A program made the translations under genes and the position numbers. From positions 372,001 through 436,000 of the forward strand of contig OZ246946.1 of the NCBI GenBank assembly GCA_965232015.1: 64,000 nucleotides of DNA. Direction: 5' to 3'. Positions within the stretch are counted from its first letter, which is position 1, and each line of letters starts with the position of its first letter. Below the pieces are notes generated by a model, which saw only the letters and a list, made by a program, of their open reading frames with translations, searched no databases and was not told the DNA's origin. The DNA comes from JAJEAO01 sp963667635 (GTDB taxonomy: Bacteria > Acidobacteriota > Vicinamibacteria > Marinacidobacterales > Marinacidobacteraceae). Positions 48,301 through 57,300 of the stretch are shown here, in pieces.

Positions 48301-51300
48301 GGGAGTCGAAGGTGGGCCGGGTGGTCCACCGGATGGTGGCGGATGGGGTGGCGGCGGCGGTGGGGGAGTTGCCGGAGGGCCGGCGGCTGCGGGTTCTGGA
48401 GGTGGGGGCGGGCACGGGAGCGACGACGGCGGAGGTTCTGGGCTCGCTGCCGGAGGGCCGGACGGACTACGAGTTCACGGACATTTCGGCGGGTTTTTTC
48501 GCGTCGGCGTCCACGCGGTTCGGGGAGTGGGGTGGGGCGATGCGCTACCGGGCGCTGGACATCGAGCGGGATCCGGGGGCGCAGGGGTTCGGGCGTCACC
48601 GGTATGACCTGGTGATCGCGGCGAACGTGCTGTACGCGACGCGAGACCTGGGGGAGGCGCTGGAGCACTGCCGTTCGCTGCTGGCGCCGTCGGGGATGCT
48701 GGTGGCGGTGGAGGCGACGCGGGCGCTGGGTTGGCTGGACCTGACGTTCGGGCTGTTGCCGGGTTGGTGGCGCTTCGAGGACGAGGTTCGTCCGGCTCAT
48801 GCGCTGGCGGGACCGGAGGTGTGGCGGGGGGCGCTGTCGGGCGGGGGCTACGGAGCGTCGGCGCTTCTGGGGACGGAGACGGGCCAGGCGGTGATCGTGG
48901 CCCGGGGGCCGTCGGAGGTTTCGGCGGAGCGAGGGCTGTTCGTGCTGGCGGGAGGGGGAGCGTTCGCCGGGTCGGTGGGGGAGGAGTTGTCGCGTCGGGG
49001 TCAGGAGGTGGTGGTCGGTCCGGAGGAAGGGGACCGGGAGGCGTGGCGTTCGCTGTTCGCTTCGCTTCTTGCTTCCCCGTTGGGGGAGGTTCCGCTGCGG
49101 GGGGTGGCGCATCTGGCGGCGGTGCGGGAGGATGGTTCGGGGTTGTCCACCGGAGAGTTGGAGCGGGAGGTGGAGCTGGTGGGTTCGAGCGCGCTGTCGC
49201 TGGTGCAGGGGATGACGGACGCGGGGGTTCGGCCGGAGGGGGGGACGTGGTTCGTGAGCCGCGGGGGGCAGGTTCTGGATGATGAGGACCGCGGGGCGCT
49301 GTCGGGGGCGCTGCTGTGGGGGTTCGGGAGCGTGGTGGATCTCGAATACGGCGATCTGAACGCCCGGATCCTCGACCTGGACCCGGAATCGGCGCCCTCG
49401 GCTGGAGAACTGGCGGACGAGTTGCTCTTCCCGGATCGGGAGACGCGGGCGGCGCGGCGGGGCGGGGAGCGCCGGGTGGCGCGGCTGACGCGCCTGGAGG
49501 CAGAGCGCGCCACGCCGCCGGCGTCGGCTTCGGGGCGGCTGCGGGGAGACCGCAGCTATCTGGTGACGGGCGGTCTGGGCGGGATCGGGCTGGAAATGGC
49601 GGCGTGGCTCGCGGAATCGGGGGCGGGGGCGATCGTGCTGAACGGCCGGCGGGCGCCGGACGAGCGGGCGGCGGGGACCATCGAGCGGCTGCGGGAGCGC
49701 GGCGCGGCGGTCCGGGTGGAGATCGCGGACGTGACCGACGGCGCGGCGGTCGAGGGCATGCTGCGCCGGCTGGACGCCGAGCTGCCCCCGCTGGCGGGGG
49801 TGATCCACAGCGTCGGGGTGCTCGCCGACGGGGCCATCACGAACCAGGACTGGGGCCGCTTCGAGCGGGTGCTCGCGCCGAAGATGCTCGGCGCGTGGCG
49901 CCTCCACCAGGCGACGGCGGACCGGGACCTCGATCTGTTCGTGCTGTTCTCGAGCGTCGCGGGGGTCTTGGGGAACGCGGGGCAGGCGAACCATGCGGCG
50001 GCGAATGCGTTCCTTGACCAGTTGGCGCGTCACCGGCGGGCGTTGAACCTCCCGGGTCAGGCGATCGCCTGGGGGGCGTGGTCCGAGGTCGGGGAGGCGG
50101 AGGAGCGGCGCGAGCGGGTTGCGGGGCGTCTGGCGGCGACGGGTCAGGGCTGGATGGCGCCGGAGCGCGGGGTCGAGGCGTTCGCGCGCCTTCTGCGGCT
50201 CGATGTGGTGGCGAGCGTGGTGGCGCCGCTGGACGGTTCGGCGCTGACCTCGCCGCCGCCGCTCCTCGAGGAGTTGGCGGGGACGGGAGTCGGGGCAGGA
50301 GATGCGGCGCCGGAGACGGCGCCGGTGCGGTTGCTGGAGCTGCCGCCGGCCGAGCGCGAGCCGGCGCTCGTCGCTTTCGTCCAGGAGGAACTGAAGGCGA
50401 TCCTCCGGCTGCGGTCCGCGCCGTCGCCGACGGCGGGTTTTTTCGAGCTGGGGATGGATTCACTGATGGCGGTGGAACTCCGGAATCGGCTCCATCGCGC
50501 GTTTGGGGGGGCGCTGACGGTGTCGAACACGGCGGTGTTCGATCACCCGGACGCGTCGCGGCTGGCGCGCCACCTGGCGGAGGAGCTGGGGGATGCGCCG
50601 CTCGCGCCATCGGAGGCCACGGGGACGACGGTGGCGGCGTTGCCGGCGGCTGGGGACCGGGTGGCGATCGTGGGGATGGCCTGCCGGTTCCCGGGCGGGC
50701 CGGACGTGGGGTCGTTCTGGGAGTCGCTGCTGGCGGGCTCGGATGCGGTGACCCGGGGGCGTCCAGACGGCTTGATTGTCGATGAGGAGACGGAAGCGGC
50801 GCGGTCGTTCGGGGCCTACGTGGCGGGCCTGGACCGGTTCGACGCGGAGTTCTTCCGGATCGCTCCGGTGGAGGCGAACCTTCTGGACCCGCAGCACCGG
50901 CTGCTGCTGGAGGTGAGCTGGGAGGCGCTGGAGGACGCAGGGCTCGACCCGGCCGGCCTCCGGGGCAGCCGCACCGGCGTGTTCGGCGGGATCATGCGCA
51001 ACGACTACCGCGACCTCGTTGCGGGGGTCGGCGGCGACTCCTCCGAAAGCCTCTACCGCTCGAGTGGCGTCACCCCTTCGACGGCGGTGGGCCGCATCTC
51101 GTTCGTGCTCGGCCTGACGGGCCCGGCGGTCGCGGTGGACACGGCGTGTTCGTCGTCGCTGGTGGCGATCCACCAGGCGGCGGCGGCGCTCCGGCAGGGG
51201 GAAGCGGACCTTGCGCTCGCCGGGGGGGTGAACGCGATTCTGATCTCGACGTACACGAATCTGCTGGCGGATGCCGGGGCGCTGGCGTCGGACGGCCGTT

Positions 51301-54300
51301 GCAAGACGTTCGACGCGCGGGCGGACGGTTACGGGCGGGGGGAGGGCTGCGGGGTGCTGGTGTTGAAGCGGCTCGCGGACGCGGAGCGGGACGGGGACCG
51401 GATCCTGGGAGTGATCCTGGGGTCGGCGGTGAACCAGGACGGAGCCGGCGCGGGGCTGACGGTCCCGAACGGGCCGGCGCAGGAGGACGTGATCCGGGAA
51501 GCGCTCGCCCGGGCGGGGGTTCCGCCATCGTCCGTGGACTACCTGGAGGCGCACGGGACGGGGACCGAGCTGGGAGATCCGATCGAGGTGCGGGCGGCGG
51601 CATCGGTGTACGGGGAGGGTCGGGAGGCGGAGCGGCCGCTGCTGCTGGGCTCGGTGAAGACGAACATCGGGCACCTCGAAGGCGCGGCGGGGGTGGCGGG
51701 GGTGATCAAGGTGCTGGCGTCGCTGCGGGCGGGGGTGATCCCGAAGCACCTGCACTTCGAGACGCCGAACCCGCGGATCGCGTGGGAGGAGCTGCCGGTG
51801 CGGGTGACGGCGGAGGCGACGCCGTGGCCGGAGCGGGATCGCCCGAGGCGGGCGGGGGTGAGTTCGTTCGGTTACTCGGGGACGAACGCGCACCTGGTGC
51901 TGGAGGGGTATCCGCCGGCGCGCGCCAGTTCTCCCGGCCAGTTCTCCCGGTGGGGGCGGGGCCCGGCAAGGCGTCCGGGAATTGCCGGCCCCCCACCGGG
52001 AGAACTGGTGGAGTCCGGCGCGCCGGCAAGGGAGTCCGGCGCGCCGGCAAGGGAGTCCGGCGCGCCGGCAAGGGGGCCCGGCGCGGCGGCGCTCGCCGCC
52101 CGCCGCCGGCTCTTGCCGCTGTCGGGGCGGAGCGGGGCGGCGCTCGCCGAGCTGGCGGGGCGGTATGCCGGGTGGCTGGGCGAGGGGGAGGAGGAGGCGG
52201 ACTGGGAGCGGCTGTCGGACATGGCGTGGACGGCGGGGGTGGGGCGGAGCCACTTCGGGGTTCGGGCGGGGGTGGTGTTCGGGGAGTGCGGGGAGCTGCG
52301 GGAGGCGTTGGCGGAGCTGTCGGCGTCGGGGGGGGCGCGGGCGGCGGTTTCGTCGGAGCCGCCGAAGGTCGCGTTCCTGTTCACCGGGCAGGGGAGCCAG
52401 TGGGTGGGGATGGGGCGGGAGCTGTACGAGACGGAGCCGGTGTTCCGGGAGGTTCTGGACCGTTGCGAGGGGGCGTTCGTGGAGGAGCGGGGGGAGTCGC
52501 TTCGGGCGGTGATGTTCGGGGAGGAAGGCGCGGCGGGGGATCTGGACCGGACGGAGTGGACGCAGCCGGCGCTGTTCGCGCTGTCGGCGGGATTGACGGA
52601 GCTGTGGCGGAGCGTTGGGGTGTCGCCGTCGGCGGCGCTGGGTCACAGCGTGGGGGAGATCGGGGCGGCGTGGGCTTCGGGAGCGCTGGGGCTGGAGGAT
52701 GGGCTGCGGTTCGCGGCGCGGCGGGGGGCGCTCATGGGGTCGCTGCCTGCGGGAGGCGGGATGGCGGCGGTGTTCGCGCCGGTGGAAGAGGTGGAGTCGG
52801 AGGTTCAGGAGACGAACGCGGGTTCGGAGGGGGCGGGTCTGTCGGTGGCGGCGGAGAACGGGACGCACTGCGTGGTGAGCGGGCCGGTGCGGCTGGTGCG
52901 GTCGCTGCGGCGCCGGCTGGGGGAGCGAGGGGTGCGGACGAAGGGGCTGCGGACGAGCCACGCGTTCCACAGCGGGCTGATGGAGCCGGCGCTCCTGGAG
53001 CTGGAGGAGGCGGCGGGGGCGCTGCGGTGGAGCGCGCCGGAGATTGCGCTGGTGAGCAACCTGACGGGCCGCGAGGCGGGGGCGGAGGAGCTGGGGGACG
53101 GTGGGTACTGGCGACGTCAGGCGCGGGAGCGGGTTCGTTTCGGCACGGGGGTGGAGGCGCTCGCGGAGCTGGGGGTGGGGGTGTTGATCGAGGTGGGGCC
53201 GCGGGCGGTGCTGGGCCCGTTGGCGGCGCTTTCGCGGCCGGAGGGGGAGGTCGGCGATGGCCCGGGGTCGGGGCCTGCGGTTGTCACGAGCCTGGGGCGG
53301 GAGACGAGCTTTGTGGAGGCGGTGTCGGGGGCGTACGAGGCCGGGCTGTCGGTGTCGTTTGCCGGTCTTTTCGCCGGGGAGCGTCGGCGGCGGGTGTCGC
53401 TGCCGACGTATCCGTTCCAGCGGGAGCGGTACTGGGTGCGGACCCGGTTCTCCCCGTCGGGGTCCGGTATGGGACTGGCGCGGCGCCGGTCGGCCGCGGG
53501 CCTACCGCTGCTGGGAGTGCGCCGTGATGGCCCGGGAGGCGAGACCTCGTTCGAGACGACCCTCTACTCGGACAGCCCGGACTGGCTTTCGGGGCACCGG
53601 GTGTTCGGGGAGGTCGTGGCGCCGGGGGCGCTCTACGCGGCGCAGGCGCTGGCGGTGTTCGCGGAGACGCGCAGGCAGCCGGGCGGCGCGCTCGTCGAGA
53701 CCCGGATCCATCGGCCGCTGGTGTTGTCGGGAGAAGAAGGCCGGACGGTGCAGGTGGCGCTCGATCCCGACGGGGGGTGGCGGGTGGTGAGCCGGGAGGG
53801 GGACGGGAGCGGCTGGGAAGTCCATGCCGAGGGGGGGCTGGCGGCGGCGTCCCCGCCTGGCGAGGCGTTCGAGTTCGAGAGGATGTCGGGCGCCGAGGCG
53901 GAGGGGGCGCCGGAAGCGGTCTATCGGGAGCTGGCGGCCCGGGGCATCGTGTACGAGGGGGCATTCCGGAGTCTGACCCGGGTGTGGACGGGCCCCGAGG
54001 AGGCGCTCGGGGAGGTTCAGTTGTCGCCGGAGGCGGAGCGGGAGGGGTTGGCGATCCATCCGGCGCTGCTGGACGGGTGTTTCCAGGTTCTCGGGGGGGT
54101 TGAGGCGCTGTCCGGTGGTGGCGGGGCGTGGCTGCCGATGGGCTGGGAGCGGTTGTGGGTGAGCGGTTCGCTGCCGCCGCGGCTGCTCTGCCGCGCCCGG
54201 GTGCGGCGGGACGAGGGCGAGCTGCGCCGGGCGGATCTGGACCTCTTCGGGATGGGGGGCGAGCCGCTGGGCGGGGTGGAGGGCTTCACCCTGCGGCGGG

Positions 54301-57300
54301 CGAGCCGGGCGACGCTCCTCGGGGGGCAGGTGGAGGAGTTGCTCCACGAGGTTCAGTGGCGGGAGGGGCCGCCGGTCGGCCGCCTGGCGGCGGACTTCCT
54401 GCGGGGTCCAGAGGCGGTCGCGGCGGGTTTGCGGCCGGTGGAGGCCTACCTGGAGTCGGAGGGACTCGGCCGGGAGGAGCTGGAGGCGTTCGAGAGCGAG
54501 CTGGAGCGCGAGGCTCGCTGGTATGCGCTGCGTGCGTTCGAGGAGCTCGGCTGGGAGCGTCGGCGGGGGAGTCGGTTCACGACGGAGGAGTTGCGTCGGC
54601 GTCTTCGGGTGACGGGGGACCACGGCCGGCTGTTCGGGCGTCTTCTGGGGCTGTTGGCGGAGGCGGGGGAGGTGTCGCGTGAGGGTTCGGGCGTCTGGGA
54701 GGACCTCGGAGGAGGAGGTGTTGCGGCGCCGGGCGAGGTAGGGGAGGGTTCGTCGGGGATGGGTTCGGGGGCGATCGAGTTCGCGCTGTTGCGGCGCTGC
54801 GGGGCGTCGCTCGCGGAGGTCCTGCGGGGTCGGGCCGATCCGCTCGATCTGCTGTTCGGTGCGGAGCCGGGGGCGGCGGCGTTGTATCGGGAGTCGAAGG
54901 TGGGCCGGGTGGTCCACCGGATGGTGGCGGATGGGGTGGCGGCGGCGGTGGGGGAGTTGCCGGAGGGCCGGCGGCTGCGGGTTCTGGAGGTGGGGGCGGG
55001 CACGGGAGCGACGACGGCGGAGGTTCTGGGCTCGCTGCCGGAGGGCCGGACGGACTACGAGTTCACGGACATTTCGGCGGGTTTTTTCGCGTCGGCGTCC
55101 ACGCGGTTCGGGGAGTGGGGTGGGGCGATGCGCTACCGGGCGCTGGACATCGAGCGGGATCCGGGGGCGCAGGGGTTCGGGCGTCACCGGTATGACCTGG
55201 TGATCGCGGCGAACGTGCTGCACGCGACGCGAGACCTGGGGGAGGCGCTGGAGCACTGCCGTTCGCTGCTGGCGCCGTCGGGGATGCTGGTGGCGGTGGA
55301 GGCGACGCGGGCGCTGGGTTGGCTGGACCTGACGTTCGGGCTGTTGCCGGGTTGGTGGCGCTTCGAGGACGAGGTTCGTCCGGCTCATGCGCTGGCGGGA
55401 CCGGAGGTGTGGCGGGGGGCGCTGTCGGGCGGGGGCTACGGAGCGTCGGCGCTTCTGGGGACGGAGACGGGCCAGGCGGTGATCGTGGCCCGGGGGCCGT
55501 CGGAGGTTTCGGCGGAGCGAGGGCTGTTCGTGCTGGCGGGAGGGGGAGCGTTCGCCGGGTCGGTGGGGGAGGAGTTGTCGCGTCGGGGTCAGGAGGTGGT
55601 GGTCGGGCCGGAGGCGGGGGGCCGGGAGGCGTGGCGTTCGCTGTTCGCTTCGCTTCTTGCTTCCCCGTTGGGGGAGGTTCCGCTGCGGGGGGTGGCGCAT
55701 CTGGCGGCGGTGCGGGAGGATGGTTCGGGGTGGTCCACCGGAGAGTTGGAGCGGGAGGTGGAGCTGGTGGGTTCGAGCGCGCTGTCGCTGGTGCAGGGGA
55801 TGACGGACGCGGGGGTGCGGCCGGAGGGGGGGACGTGGTTCGTGAGCCGCGGGGGGCAGGTTCTGGATGATGAGGACCGCGGGGCGCTGTCGGGGGCGCT
55901 GCTGTGGGGGTTCGGGAGCGTGGTGGATCTCGAGTATGGAGACCTGAAGCCCCGGCTTCTCGATCTGGATCCGCTGGTTCCGGAATCGGCGTCCGCGGTG
56001 GTCGAGGAACTGCTGCATCCGGACCGGGAGACGCGGGCGGCGCGGCGGGGCGGGGAGCGCCGGGTGGCGCGGCTGGTCCGGGCGGCGGGCGGCGCGCCGC
56101 CGACGGGGGAGGAGCTGGCGAGGGTGAGAGCGGACCGGAGTTACCTGGTGACGGGCGGACTCGGGGGCATCGGGCTGCGGGTGGCGGGCTGGCTGGCGGA
56201 CGCGGGCGCTGGCGCGGTGGTGCTGAACGGGCGGCGGGCGCCGGACCCCCGGGCGGCGGCGGCGATCGGGGAGCTTCGCGAACGCGGGGTGGAGGTGAGG
56301 GTGGAGATCGCCGACGTGACCGACGGCGCGGCGGTCGAGGGCATGCTCGCGCGGATGGACGCCGCCGAACCACCGCTCGGCGGGGTGTTCCATTGCGTGG
56401 GGGTGTTGGCGGACGGGACGCTCGGGAACCTCGCGTGGTCGGATTTCGAGCGGGTGCTCGCGCCGAAGGTGCTCGGCGCGTGGCATCTGCACCGGGCGAC
56501 CGCCGGGATGGAGCTCGAACTGTTCGTGCTGTTTTCGAGCCTGAGCGGGGTGGTGGGGAATCCGGGCCAGGCGAACCACGCGGCGGCGAATGCATTCCTG
56601 GACCAGTTCGCGCTCCACCGGCGGTCGCTGGGGCTGCCGGGTCAGGCGATCGCCTGGGGTCCGTGGTCGGGCCTCGGGGAGGCGGAGGAACAGCGGGACC
56701 GAATCTCGCTGCGGCTTGCCTCCCTGGGAATCGCCTGGGTAACTCCCTCCCAGGGGCTCCGCACTCTCGAACGCCTGCTCCGCGCCGACGTGAAGAGCGC
56801 GGCCGTGGCGTCGGTGGACTGGCCGGTGTTCGCAGCAAACGAGGCCGTGACGCGCCCGCTCTTCGACGAAGTGGCCGGGAAAAGAGCCGTCGCCGAGGCT
56901 CCCGTCCGAACCGGCGGCTTCGCGGCGCGGCTCCGGACCGCCCCGGCCGGGTCTCGCGAGCGGCTCGCCCTCGATTTCGTTCGGGAGGAGGTGCGTTCCG
57001 CGCTCGGGCGTCCGTCGCCGCCACCGCCGGAGGTCCCGTTCTTCGATCTCGGGATGGACTCCCTGATGGCGATCGAGTTGCGGAACCGGCTCAACCGGGC
57101 GCTCGCGGGCGAGGTTGTGGTCCCGAACACCATCGCGTTCAACTATCCGAGCGCGCAAAAGCTCGCGCGTCACCTGATCGAGCAACTCGTTCGCCGGGAA
57201 CAGCCGGAGCCCGAGGCTTCAGCAGGCCCGCCGCCGCGAGATCCCGCATCCGGTCTCTCGGTCGAGGAGTTTGCGGAGCTCCTGGCGGCGGAGGACGACC

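Noticed and set aside
37971..52073. Repeats in PKS linkers as a CRISPR-like array
   Set aside because: The units are directly adjacent with no spacers and are part of one open reading frame.
35454..57185. Very long minus-strand open frames opposite the PKS (for example 35454-38900 and 53502-57185)
   Set aside because: They are Arg/Pro/His-rich, match no family, and mirror the strong domain coding of the plus strand; they arise from the high GC content.
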